Of a stretch of 64,000 bases of DNA, positions 20,302 to 28,915 are shown piece by piece. The translations under genes were made by a program, and so were the position numbers. Location of the stretch: contig NZ_JAFQSO010000012.1 in the NCBI RefSeq assembly GCF_017409525.1, positions 1-64,000 on the forward strand, in the 5' to 3' direction. The first letter of the stretch is position 1. Every line of letters starts with the position of its first letter. The notes beneath the pieces are model-generated. The model saw only the letters and a list, made by a program, of their open reading frames with translations, did no database searches and had not been told where the DNA came from. The stretch is from Methanobrevibacter sp. (GTDB lineage Archaea; Methanobacteriota; Methanobacteria; Methanobacteriales; Methanobacteriaceae).

Positions 20302-21216
20302 TTATATGAATATTATTAAGCAAACAATCAATATTGCTAAAATTGAAAGCAATCCATTATTCATATTAAAATCGAAATAGCTTGTTTCATTTTCAACATT
20401 GCCATTTGTTTTTGAAGTGTTTGATTCGCTTGAACCAACTTCATTGATTTTGCTTAAATCAATCTTTTTTTGCACTGGATTTAAATTGTGACCAATGTTT
20501 GAAGAGTAGGAATCTCTGTTTTCATCGCCAGCAGATCCTGAAGTAGGAGCTGCATAATCAGCCAATTGAGATGATTCTTCTTCAAAAGGATAACTGCCAT
20601 CTACTGATTTTCCTGCACCTAAAGAATTAGCGTAATATCTGGTAAAATTACCATAAGCTAATTTTTTGTATACAGTATTATTGGATAACTCATCAATGTA
20701 TCCATAGTCATAATACCAATCATCAGGATAAACTTCTCCATCCCAATAATCGTCATCTAGGTCTTCGTCGTCCCAGTAATCATCATCGTCCCAATAATCA
20801 TCGTCTAGGTCTTCGTCGTCGTCCCAGTCGTCGTCATCTTCCCAGTCATCATCGTCTAGGTCTTCGTCGTCGTCCCAGTCGTCATCATCTTCCCAGTCAT
20901 CATCGTCTAGGTCTTCGTCATCGTCCCAGTCATCGTCATCTAGGTCTTCGTCGTCGTCCCAGTCATCGTCATCTAGGTCTTCGTCATCGTCCCAGTCGTC
21001 GTCATCTAGGTTGTCGTCTTCGCCGTAGTCATCATTATCCAGATTGTCATCTTCATCGAGATAATCATCCATATCTTCATTAATTCCAGTGTCGAAATCA
21101 TCTCCAATTTCACCAATGTGCGAATTGTCAACATCACTGGATGCGAAGGCTACGCCAGCACATGTTATAAGAAGCACAAAGAGAATAAAAATTCCAAAAA
21201 TTTTTGTTTTATTCAC
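20302..21216 (-). CDS. secreted Asp-rich repeat protein with C-terminal membrane anchor
   Basis: A protein of 304 residues from a GTG that has AGGTGA upstream. A signal peptide (IFGIFILFVLLITCAGVAFA) leads into about 120 residues that are mostly Asp with regularly spaced Trp or Tyr, built on an 11-residue unit WDDDEDLDDDD. A 100-residue Ser/Asn-rich spacer and a hydrophobic C-terminal anchor (LLSILAILIVCLIIFI) follow. It should sit outside the membrane as a polyanion. Cation binding is a reasonable guess from composition, not shown. The repeats are likely length-variable. It lies upstream of the OYE-like gene on the same strand but is separated from it by a strong terminator. Confidence 0.75.
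   Translation of the reverse strand: MNKTKIFGIFILFVLLITCAGVAFASSDVDNSHIGEIGDDFDTGINEDMDDYLDEDDNLDNDDYGEDDNLDDDDWDDDEDLDDDDWDDDEDLDDDDWDDDEDLDDDDWEDDDDWDDDEDLDDDDWEDDDDWDDDEDLDDDYWDDDDYWDDEDLDDDYWDGEVYPDDWYYDYGYIDELSNNTVYKKLAYGNFTRYYANSLGAGKSVDGSYPFEEESSQLADYAAPTSGSAGDENRDSYSSNIGHNLNPVQKKIDLSKINEVGSSESNTSKTNGNVENETSYFDFNMNNGLLSILAILIVCLIIFI
20737..21075 (-). repeat. 33-bp tandem repeats coding for WDDDEDLDDDD
   Basis: Units made of GTC/ATC triplets (Asp on the minus strand) with one CCA (Trp) per unit recur about every 33 bp. Some units are expanded by an extra WEDDDD block. The low complexity makes slippage and length change likely. Confidence 0.8.
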
Positions 21217-21327
21217 ATTTTCACCTCTATTATAATTGTAAATCATATTTTACAACTATTATATTAATATTTAGAAAATGTCATATATAAAGGTAGACTA
21301 AAAAAGAAGAAAACTATAGAAAAACAC

Positions 21328-22665
21328 CTATAATCCGAAAAATAAGTAGATAAGGAATACTACAAACAATACCCAAACCAGTGGGTTCAATTCTTTTGCT
21401 TTTCCGTTAGCTACAGAGACGATTGTGTATGTGATAAATCCAAATGCAATACCTAGTGATATTGAATAGGACAGTACCATCATAATTATGGTTATGAATA
21501 CTGCTGCAACAATAGATAGATTGTCCCAGTCGATATCTCTAATTTGGACAAACATCAGAATTCCTACGGTCACCAATGCGGCTGTAGTTACAGATGGAGT
21601 AAATAATGCAAGAACTGTTGGAGCAAAGAATACTGAAAGTAGGAATAATACTCCAATAGTGATTGCGGTAAGTCCTGTTCTTCCACCAAGACCGATACCT
21701 GTAGCACTTTCCACATAAGCAGTTACGGTACTTGATCCCATGACTGCACCTATAATTCCACCTAAAGCGTCACTGATAAATGCTCTGTTGATACCTTCGG
21801 TTGTGCCGTCCTCTTTTTCGTATCCACATTCTTTTGCAAGCGGGATCAATGTTCCGGTTGTATCGAAGAATGTAACAAATAGCATGGAGAATAAGATTAT
21901 GACTAAAGTTGGAATATCCTTGAACAGTTCATTGAATCCCTGCATGAATCCTCCCAATACGCTCATGTCAAGGTTGAATGACACCCATTCTGTTGGCATG
22001 CTTGGCAATACCATTTCAGCGCTTCCGTATCCGAGAAGTGACATGACCACTCCTATGATGGCAGTTAACAGCAAACCTAAGAACACCGCTGCCGGAACTT
22101 TACGTACATATAAGATTAGAGTGATTACAATACCGAAAAATGCAAGCAAGATATGAGAAGAACTTAGTTCGCCTAACCCTATGATTGTTGAAGGGTCAGC
22201 TACAACGATTCCTGCATTGGCCAAACCTAGGAATGCCAAGTAAAATCCGATACCTGAACCGATTGCAAGTTTCAAGTCTTTAGGAATAGCATTCAAAATG
22301 GCTTCCCTTATTCCGATGATTGTAATTATTAAAAATATTATACTTGACAGAAATACTGCAGCAAGGGCAGCTTGCCATGAAAGACCCATGCCCAAAACAA
22401 TAGTATAGGTGAATAATGCGTTTAATCCCATTCCTGGAGCAAGACCAATTGGATAGTTGGCTAAAAGCCCCATTATTATACAGGCAATACCTGACGCAAT
22501 TGCAGTCACAATGAATACTCCTGAAATTGGCATTCCAGTTTCGGATAACAATCCGGGGTTTACGCCTAATATGTAAGACATTGCAAGAAATGTTGTTATC
22601 CCTGCAAGAATCTCTGTTTTAATGTCAGTCTTATTTGCATCTAGCTTAAACAATTTATTAAACAT
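21328..22665 (-). CDS. NCS2 / AzgA-type purine permease
   Basis: A 445-residue polytopic transporter with about 13 membrane segments. It shows the AzgA/PbuG hallmarks: KTEILAGITTFLAMSYILGVNP near the N-terminus, GLAPGMGLNALFTY in the middle, FVTFFDTTGTL, and the late GSSTVTAYVESATGIGLGGRTG loop. It should import adenine, guanine or hypoxanthine by proton symport; exact substrate is open. The inner ATG is preferred because GAGGAG lies just upstream of it, inside the alternative 12-bp longer reading. It is divergent from mntP. Confidence 0.85.
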   Translation of the reverse strand: MFNKLFKLDANKTDIKTEILAGITTFLAMSYILGVNPGLLSETGMPISGVFIVTAIASGIACIIMGLLANYPIGLAPGMGLNALFTYTIVLGMGLSWQAALAAVFLSSIIFLIITIIGIREAILNAIPKDLKLAIGSGIGFYLAFLGLANAGIVVADPSTIIGLGELSSSHILLAFFGIVITLILYVRKVPAAVFLGLLLTAIIGVVMSLLGYGSAEMVLPSMPTEWVSFNLDMSVLGGFMQGFNELFKDIPTLVIILFSMLFVTFFDTTGTLIPLAKECGYEKEDGTTEGINRAFISDALGGIIGAVMGSSTVTAYVESATGIGLGGRTGLTAITIGVLFLLSVFFAPTVLALFTPSVTTAALVTVGILMFVQIRDIDWDNLSIVAAVFITIIMMVLSYSISLGIAFGFITYTIVSVANGKAKELNPLVWVLFVVFLIYLFFGL

Positions 22666-22757
22666 ATAACTCCTCATTTCCTATGGTGATAAATTTATTA
22701 CAATAAGAATATAAATCATTCGATATTAAATTCACCGTATTTTCATTTTTAATGGCA

Positions 22758-22779
22758 TTTCATTCGATAATGAATGAAA
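22758..22779. promoter_or_regulatory. inverted repeat between purine permease and mntP
   Basis: TTTCATTC and GAATGAAA are perfect eight-base arms around GATAAT. A partial copy (TCATTCGATATT) lies about 45 bp to the left. Position between divergent genes suggests an operator, but no regulator is linked. Confidence 0.35.
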
Positions 22780-22850
22780 ATATTGAATCATTTTGATAAG
22801 TTCTATATTGCTGAAGATTTTCAAATTTCTTATAAGATACATCACATTTA

Positions 22851-22869
22851 TATTGTTTGTACGACAATA
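22851..22869. promoter_or_regulatory. inverted repeat at the mntP promoter
   Basis: TATTGT and ACAATA are perfect six-base arms around seven bases. The site overlaps the TATA-like CATTTATATTG and ends ten bases before the mntP ATG, a good place for a metal-responsive repressor. Confidence 0.3.
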
Positions 22870-22878
22870 TTTTAGATA

Positions 22879-23433
22879 ATGGCATTTAATCTAATTTCTA
22901 CTTGTTTAATTGCAATAGCTCTTGCTATGGATGCATTCAGCGTATCCATGACCAAAGGTTTCACGCAAAAAAATTTGACCAGTTCGCAGATTTTGTATTA
23001 TGGCTTGTTTTTCGGAGGCTTTCAGGCAATAATGCCTATTTTCGGATACTTCTTCGGCAATATCATATCCTCCATAATAGCTTCTCTTGCTTCTTTTGTA
23101 GGATTTTTACTGCTCTTGGGCATTGGTCTTAACATGATACGTGAAAGCCTTAAAAGTGATGATGACGAAATCACTGATGAGTTTTCATTTAAGGAAGTCA
23201 CTTTGCTTGCGATTGCAACCAGCATCGATGCCTTTGCCGTAGGAATTACAATCGCTTTAATAAAGGATCCCATCTGGATATCTTCAGCGATAATCGGGAT
23301 AGTTGCATTAGCCTTCAGCATCGTTGGAATATTCATAGGCCGTAAAATCGGTGATTATGTCGGTAATAGGTTCCAGATACTTGGTGGTGTTATCCTTATT
23401 TTGATCGGAATAAAGATTCTTTTAGGATTATAG
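22879..23433 (+). CDS. mntP: manganese efflux pump MntP
   Basis: A 184-residue membrane protein with six segments in two related halves. Each half carries the family signature: ALAMDAFSVSMTKG at residues 14-27 and AIATSIDAFAVGITIAL in the second half, whose Asp residues line the transport path. MntP exports Mn(II) and protects against manganese excess. Length matches the family exactly. The leader is very short, with inverted repeats just upstream that could serve a metal regulator. The gene stands alone and is followed by a long non-coding AT-rich stretch. Confidence 0.9.
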   Translation: MAFNLISTCLIAIALAMDAFSVSMTKGFTQKNLTSSQILYYGLFFGGFQAIMPIFGYFFGNIISSIIASLASFVGFLLLLGIGLNMIRESLKSDDDEITDEFSFKEVTLLAIATSIDAFAVGITIALIKDPIWISSAIIGIVALAFSIVGIFIGRKIGDYVGNRFQILGGVILILIGIKILLGL

Positions 23434-23999
23434 CATGAACTTTTTTAAATTTTTTAATTTTCATGAAAATTAATAAATCTTATAAAAATGAAGGAATTAG
23501 ATTCGTTGTTTTACTTTTATTCAAGTAAAAAATTAATTATTCATCATATTATAGATTATACTTATTTAATTTTATTGAATAATATATTTATGATTTTATT
23601 TTTCCAAAAAAACACTTAAATGGCTTTATTTTTAGTAAAATTAGTGTTAGTGTGATATTACAATAGTCGGCATAGTATTTCCGTATATTGTCCATATTTA
23701 TATATTTATAGTTATATATCTATTCATAGTATTAATAGTTATTTTACTATAACATCTATAAGTATATGTTATAGTTGAACTATAATAATTATATATTTCC
23801 ATATTATATAATTATACTTTTAATATATATTTATATATTTAAAGTAAATACAGATTGTAGTATTTATACATATTTTACCACTACTACTCAAGTAATATTT
23901 AGAAAATGCTATAAATCACTAACTCCATATATATCAAGCTATTGAAATAGAACATTTTCTTTAATTTTTCATATTTTTTATTAAATTTCATAAGATTTA
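23434..23999. other. AT-rich non-coding stretch downstream of two convergent genes
   Basis: About 565 bp with no credible gene, made of long TATA/ATAT runs between 23650 and 23880. It should hold terminators for mntP and for the convergent exported protein. Near its right end lies one copy of a candidate recombination site that recurs upstream of the tyrosine recombinase. Confidence 0.5.
23926..23949 (+). repeat. candidate recombinase core site, left copy
   Basis: A 24-base sequence containing TATATCAA, spacer GCTA and TTGAAATA. The arms are inverted repeats (7 of 8). It matches 21 of 24 bases of the copy at 26355-26378 in the same orientation, so the two flank the recombinase gene and one other gene. 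Confidence 0.35.
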
Positions 24000-25013
24000 T
24001 TATTTTTTACGCCTAATTTTATATCTTATAAATCTTACAAATTTCAGCACTATGTAATATAGTATTCCGACAAATATTACAAATGAAATTAGTATAATCC
24101 AGTAGGCCAGCTTGCCAACGGATGTATTATTACTGTCTTCACTAAAGCTGAATGACCCTATATATTTGTAGTTGGGAGCCAGAGGAATGTCTTTTGCCTT
24201 AATTAGAGTATCGTTGAAATAAACATTGTCGATATAGATGGAATTGTCCACTCCAACAAGAGCTCCATCCTCATTTGAAACATAAACGTCAGTTGTGTTG
24301 TTGTTTCCATTGATATCAATGTCATAAGTTACAATTTCCCTTCTGTCAAGACCATATAAATCGGATCGTGACAAGTTATTCATTACTTCGATTTTATCAT
24401 CATTGCCAATAGAAATGTTATTTGCCCGAGAATAGGAATACATGTTCGGTATTGAAATGTATCTTCCAGGCTCTAAAGTTCCAATTTTGACTTTATCAAC
24501 TGTTGCAAAACCATAATTTCCATTAGGAGCCTTAATTACAACATGACCTCTACCATAAGGCTTTTTAATGTCCTGTATTTCCTTAAGGGCGCTTTCATTG
24601 ATGGTGTTATTGTCATTGATCATTGTGGCTGTGATGTTTTCGCACCTTTCATTGTCAATGCCGTCATCAATGCCGCCCAGACCGATGACCCAGCCGTCGC
24701 TGGTGATGATAACATGGCAGAAATAACCGTCACTTGTCTTATATTGCTTTATTGCCTGCATGCCATGCCAATCAATCTGTTCAATATGAACGTCAGCATC
24801 CAATTCGGCATCACGCCTATAGGACATGAGGGTGTCATTCCCATCCAGTTGAAGAATTATTGAACAGCAGCCAAAAGAATCAGATTCATTATTGTATTGA
24901 GCTGTAGGCTGCAAATCATCAGTATTATGAAAATTAAATGCAGAATATGCTCCACATAATGAAATAAATATTAAAAAAACAACCAATATAAAAATACTCT
25001 TCTTTAAATTCAT
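24000..25013 (-). CDS. exported membrane-anchored protein of unknown function, possibly Ntn-hydrolase-like
   Basis: A protein of 337 residues from the ATG (MNLKKSIFIL) with a signal peptide, an external domain of about 270 residues and a C-terminal helix followed by a basic tail (FVRFIRYKIRRKK). The external part starts with a Cys pair in GCCSIILQLDGNDTLMSYRR, followed by GYFCHVIITSDGWVIGLGG, KAPNGNYGFA and PGRYISIPN. A Cys followed by a beta-rich core and an RRD motif resembles Ntn-hydrolase acyltransferases such as peptidase family C45, but this is weak inference. It is the only gene besides the recombinase between the two candidate recombination sites. Confidence 0.6.
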   Translation of the reverse strand: MNLKKSIFILVVFLIFISLCGAYSAFNFHNTDDLQPTAQYNNESDSFGCCSIILQLDGNDTLMSYRRDAELDADVHIEQIDWHGMQAIKQYKTSDGYFCHVIITSDGWVIGLGGIDDGIDNERCENITATMINDNNTINESALKEIQDIKKPYGRGHVVIKAPNGNYGFATVDKVKIGTLEPGRYISIPNMYSYSRANNISIGNDDKIEVMNNLSRSDLYGLDRREIVTYDIDINGNNNTTDVYVSNEDGALVGVDNSIYIDNVYFNDTLIKAKDIPLAPNYKYIGSFSFSEDSNNTSVGKLAYWIILISFVIFVGILYYIVLKFVRFIRYKIRRKK

Positions 25014-25088
25014 ATAAATCAATAATTAACTTGTAACATTATAATATTTGACTCATATAGTATTTAAATTGAATTATTTTTATATTTA

Positions 25089-26177
25089 TCAGCTGTTAAA
25101 TCTCATATTGTTAACTTTTAATTTTTGCTTCATCTGCTCACGGTCAATGTGGATGTATTTGTCTGTTGTCTGTGAGTTGGAATGACCTGCAATGGACTGT
25201 ACCTCTGCAACCGTAAGGATTTCAGCATAATGGGATAATGCGGTGTGTCTGAGGATATGGACACTTACATTTTCACCGTAATCTACAGGACAATCAATTC
25301 CTTCGCTTTCTATTCTCCTGTCACATTCATGAGCATACTTTTTAACAATATCCTGGACTCCACGCTTTCCAATGCGGTTTCCTTTAATGTTTGTGAATAG
25401 CTCTTCGCGAGTTTTTTCCTCTGCAGCCTTGTTTCTCTGGATTACGGGTCTATATACATTATTGGTGTTTTTTCTGAGTTTTGTGATCCTGTCATGCATC
25501 ATATCATTCAAGCTTACCAATGTATCGAAGGTAATGAATGTCGTACGGTCCTTTAGCTCCCCTTTAGTGGTCTCTGCACGTAGATATACATCAATATATT
25601 CATTGGTGTCGTTTGGAAGAACATAAAAGCCATTTTCATCAATCGGAACTTGAATATCGCTTTTATTTAATAAGACCAGTTCCTTTAGCCTCATGCCAGA
25701 ATCAATGAAAGTTCTGCAAATGGCGTAATCTCTTTTGTTACCGCTTTGTTCGATTGTATCTAAAAAAAAGTCGCTTTGTTGCCATGTCAGGCTTATCTTT
25801 TCAATTCTTTTTTTAGCGGTTTCAGGGTCTTCAGCTTTAACTTCAATTATATCCTTCATCTTGATTGGATCGTGCTGGATTTCTTCCTGAACGTCCTCTG
25901 AGTTGATGAATTCCAGGATGTTCATCATGTATGTTTTAACAGTAGTCCTTTTATTTCCGCGCTGCTTTAGACAGTACCTACGATAGTGACGCAGTTGCTT
26001 TTTTACATTACTGCTGTTCAGTTCATCTATTCCTTCAGATTCCAGATATTCTATGAATTTGGATATGTTAAATGTTTGCTTTTGCACCGTTTCTTGAGTT
26101 AAGTTTTTTACCTCTTGCTTTTCTTCTAAATACTCGTCCAGATAATCGGTTAGCTCATCTACTTCTATCATAAGCAT
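25089..26177 (-). CDS. tyrosine recombinase / integrase (XerC/D type)
   Basis: A 362-residue site-specific recombinase. Residues 1-110 form the SAM-like core-binding domain. The catalytic domain shows R163 (SGMRLKELV), the HxxR pair H307/R310 (HILRH), H332 (AGHS) and the nucleophile Y341 (DKYIH), so the active site is complete. GGAGG lies four bases before the ATG. No phage structural genes are near. A 24-base element repeated on both sides of this gene and its downstream neighbour could be its target, which would make the pair a small excisable unit. Chromosome-dimer resolution or adhesin rearrangement are other options. Confidence 0.85.
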   Translation of the reverse strand: MLMIEVDELTDYLDEYLEEKQEVKNLTQETVQKQTFNISKFIEYLESEGIDELNSSNVKKQLRHYRRYCLKQRGNKRTTVKTYMMNILEFINSEDVQEEIQHDPIKMKDIIEVKAEDPETAKKRIEKISLTWQQSDFFLDTIEQSGNKRDYAICRTFIDSGMRLKELVLLNKSDIQVPIDENGFYVLPNDTNEYIDVYLRAETTKGELKDRTTFITFDTLVSLNDMMHDRITKLRKNTNNVYRPVIQRNKAAEEKTREELFTNIKGNRIGKRGVQDIVKKYAHECDRRIESEGIDCPVDYGENVSVHILRHTALSHYAEILTVAEVQSIAGHSNSQTTDKYIHIDREQMKQKLKVNNMRFNS

Positions 26178-26533
26178 TTCGCCTCCGGAAAATCTTTACT
26201 CAAACCCTTGTTATACTATTGATTTTTTGAGTATATAAATACTTCGTATCTTTTCTTTTTTAATGTATATTATTACATAAAATATACGTTTTATTTATAT
26301 ATAAAATTTGGCTAATTTGCGAGTTTCTTGTGAAATGTTGTAAGTGAAGTAATACATATACATCAAGTGATTGAAATATGGTAATTTTGTCAATTTTTGA
26401 TTTTTGGAAGAATTTTATGAAAAAATTTGATTTTGAAATTTTTGAATTTTAACAAAAACTTTACAATAATCTAATACCTATTTATACACCCTCCAATAAA
26501 ACAATTATTATAATAATAGAGGGAGGTTAAATC
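26178..26533. promoter_or_regulatory. divergent promoter region of recombinase and zinc-peptidase-like gene
   Basis: About 355 bp without a gene. On the minus strand a TATA element within AGTATATAAATACT (26231-26244, itself palindromic) serves the recombinase. On the plus strand ATTTATAC at about 26480 should serve the rightward gene, giving a leader of roughly 25 bases. The right copy of the candidate recombination site is also here. Confidence 0.45.
26355..26378 (+). repeat. candidate recombinase core site, right copy
   Basis: A 24-base sequence containing TACATCAA, spacer GTGA and TTGAAATA. It agrees with the left copy at 21 of 24 positions in direct orientation. The differences fall mainly in the spacer, where tyrosine-recombinase crossover regions usually lie. 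Confidence 0.35.
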
Positions 26534-27649
26534 TTGTTTAATAAAAAATATTTCATATTAATTTTAATATTCTTGTCTTTACTTTTTTCAATTGCATCAG
26601 TCAGTGCTGAAAATAGTGTTTTAACTGACAATTCGAATATCAGCATTACAAATGATATCAGTTCACAACCTACTCTTTCTTTTGAGGAGGACACTAATCA
26701 AAATGCTAATGATTCTTCAGATATGAATGATACTGCTTCAGCCACTAAAAATACTTCTGAAAAATCCAAAAATTCAAGTGCAGTCATCAAAAAAATCCCT
26801 AATGTATGGATAAATAAGATGACTATTAAATCTGACAAGGAATTAGTTATAAAACTTAAATCAGATATGAAAGGAACAATCTACTATACCACAAACGGTA
26901 AAAAACCAAATGTTTACAGCAAAAAATATACAAATCCTATAACTTTAGCATCAAATCAAATTTTAAAGTTTTTTGCTGTTTCTAAAGATGGAAGCCAATC
27001 AAAAGTTCATACATATAAAAGAATTTTAGGTAAAACTTCAAAAGGATATGTTGAAAAGCTCTACTTCGGCAATCTGTCTTCAACAAAAACCATATCATTA
27101 ATTGTTGGAGTTCATGTTCAAGAATGCGGAATGCACAAGGCAATATATAACAGCCTGATTAAGAATGACAATAAATTAAAAAGAAGGTATGTGCTATATT
27201 ACATTCATGTACTCAAAGACCAGAGAAGTTATTCAAAAAGCAGAATGAACGGCCAAATATTAGGAAACAAATACATAATAAATGATATAGGTTATGAAAA
27301 ACCTTTAATAACAACAGATGTCCATGAAACAAACTATAAGCTTAGCGGATACAAATATCCTCGATTCATCCATATGATTTCTAATAAGAACATAAAAAGT
27401 GTCAAAATAAGTAATGATCTCCATAAGAAATCTTCTCTTTATTTACAAAGGCTGCTAAAATTGACACCTCATATTAAAAGATTTGATCCGCAGTTAGGTT
27501 CAAGTCCTGCTTATATAACTGTACCTATTGCAAATAAGGGTTTAGTTTCTTATATCTATGAAACAGAGGGTAGTTACTCAAAAACCGTTAAACAGAATTA
27601 TGCAGACAAATATATTAAAGCTTTGGATAAAGTCAATTTATCCTATTAG
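26534..27649 (+). CDS. secreted zinc-peptidase-like protein with chitobiase-type C-terminal-like domain
   Basis: A protein of 371 residues from a TTG with GGAGGT upstream. A signal peptide and a Ser/Asn-rich linker come first. Residues 112-162 (GTIYYTTNGKKPN, FFAVSKDGS) resemble the CHB_HEX_C carbohydrate-associated domain. Residues 185-371 match two other proteins in this window and look like an M14 / AstE-type zinc carboxypeptidase: H194, E197 and H201 in GVHVQECGMH, SRMNGQ at 236-241, D262 and H264 (TDVHE), and E343 (IYETEG). It may trim cell-wall or surface peptides; that is inference. Confidence 0.65.
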   Translation: MFNKKYFILILIFLSLLFSIASVSAENSVLTDNSNISITNDISSQPTLSFEEDTNQNANDSSDMNDTASATKNTSEKSKNSSAVIKKIPNVWINKMTIKSDKELVIKLKSDMKGTIYYTTNGKKPNVYSKKYTNPITLASNQILKFFAVSKDGSQSKVHTYKRILGKTSKGYVEKLYFGNLSSTKTISLIVGVHVQECGMHKAIYNSLIKNDNKLKRRYVLYYIHVLKDQRSYSKSRMNGQILGNKYIINDIGYEKPLITTDVHETNYKLSGYKYPRFIHMISNKNIKSVKISNDLHKKSSLYLQRLLKLTPHIKRFDPQLGSSPAYITVPIANKGLVSYIYETEGSYSKTVKQNYADKYIKALDKVNLSY

Positions 27650-27873
27650 CTTTAATTTCAATTTTTTCATGATTCTAAAATTTTAAATGTATATTTTGTA
27701 TAAAATAATTCAAAACAAGAATATATCATGATGAAAATATTATATTTTGTGAAATTTTGAATAACATTTATACATACTATTTTTAAATTTTATTACATTT
27801 AGCAACAAAAACTTAATATCAATATTAAAAAGAATTTTTAAAAAGGATGGAAACATAGGAATTATTAATTTGA

Positions 27874-28689
27874 TTACCAATCCTTCAAATCTTTGCAGGT
27901 CATGTTAGCATTAAGGGGGGATAAGCTTGGACGCTTTTCAACTACTAATGCATATCCATCGCTACCTTCATCATATTCCTGAACCAGATTGGATGTGATC
28001 ATAATCAAGTCGTCACTATCCTGATTTTCACCTAAAGGATAATTGAATAAATCCTCTTTTTCTTTATTTGTATTGTCGATTACTTCCTTATCCAGCATTT
28101 TATCCGCCAGATGGGTAATCATAACATCTTCTGATTCATAATTGGAAGGCACATTCAAGTTGAACAGGTCAACTCCATTCGGAAATCCGTCATTGATTAT
28201 CTTTAAAACCAGATTGTGCAGGACTTTCTTTGATAAGGTGAAATCATAATCTATGTACCATTCGCCGTTTTCATCCTGTTTATAGGAAGTTTTCGGATCC
28301 ATAAAAAGGGAAACCGCAATTGCAGGAATGCCTAAACTGACAGCTTCTAAAGCCGCACAGACAGTGCCTGATGATGTTATGTCGCAGCTTATATTGACTC
28401 CCTGATTAATCCCTGTTATAACCAAATCAGGCTTCTCATCCATTAAGTAATCGGCACCGACAATTACTGCATCTGCAGGACTGCCTGAAACAGAATAAGC
28501 AGGACTTCCATCTTCAAGTTCGCAGGAATTAATTTTTAAATGCTTGAATAAAGATAAACGGCGTCCAACGCTGCTGTTGTTTTTGTCTGGAGCTACCACA
28601 CAAACATTACCCAAATCCTCAACAGCCTGTTTTGCAGCCAATATTCCCGGTGCAAAAACCCCATCATCATTAGATATTAAAATATTCAT
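27874..28689 (-). CDS. surE: 5'-nucleotidase SurE
   Basis: A 271-residue metal-dependent phosphatase that removes phosphate from nucleoside monophosphates and acts in stationary-phase survival in bacteria. The family signature is complete: MNILISNDDG at the N-terminus (metal ligands D8, D9), NNSSVGRRLS near residue 40, SGSPADAVIVG, and GINQGVNISCDITSSGTV. It is a single gene divergent from the third adhesin. SurE is widespread in archaea, so nothing indicates transfer. Confidence 0.92.
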   Translation of the reverse strand: MNILISNDDGVFAPGILAAKQAVEDLGNVCVVAPDKNNSSVGRRLSLFKHLKINSCELEDGSPAYSVSGSPADAVIVGADYLMDEKPDLVITGINQGVNISCDITSSGTVCAALEAVSLGIPAIAVSLFMDPKTSYKQDENGEWYIDYDFTLSKKVLHNLVLKIINDGFPNGVDLFNLNVPSNYESEDVMITHLADKMLDKEVIDNTNKEKEDLFNYPLGENQDSDDLIMITSNLVQEYDEGSDGYALVVEKRPSLSPLNANMTCKDLKDW

Positions 28690-28915
28690 AATTGCCCAAC
28701 CTAAAATTGTATATTAATATCTTAATCTTTTTATTTATAATTTCTGTGAAATTTTTTCGAATTTGCAATTTTTATAATAAGTAATAATTATTTATAAATA
28801 TATCTTAAATAAGTAATACTAATCAATAGATAATTATTAATAATATAATCAATATAACAATAGTTGTATAACTTGGAAAAAAAGTTTTACAAATATAATT
28901 TAAGTGAGGAAAAAA

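Noticed and set aside
20737-21075. Regular 33-bp repeats that might suggest a CRISPR array
   Set aside because: They are in-frame Asp codons within a signal-peptide protein, with no unique spacers and no cas genes nearby.
23650-23880. Extreme AT-rich tract as a possible replication origin
   Set aside because: No origin-recognition boxes seen and no cdc6/orc1 gene in the window; it fits a long terminator region.
25089-26177. Recombinase as evidence for a prophage
   Set aside because: No phage structural, replication or lysis genes lie nearby; only a small element or a housekeeping recombinase is supportable.
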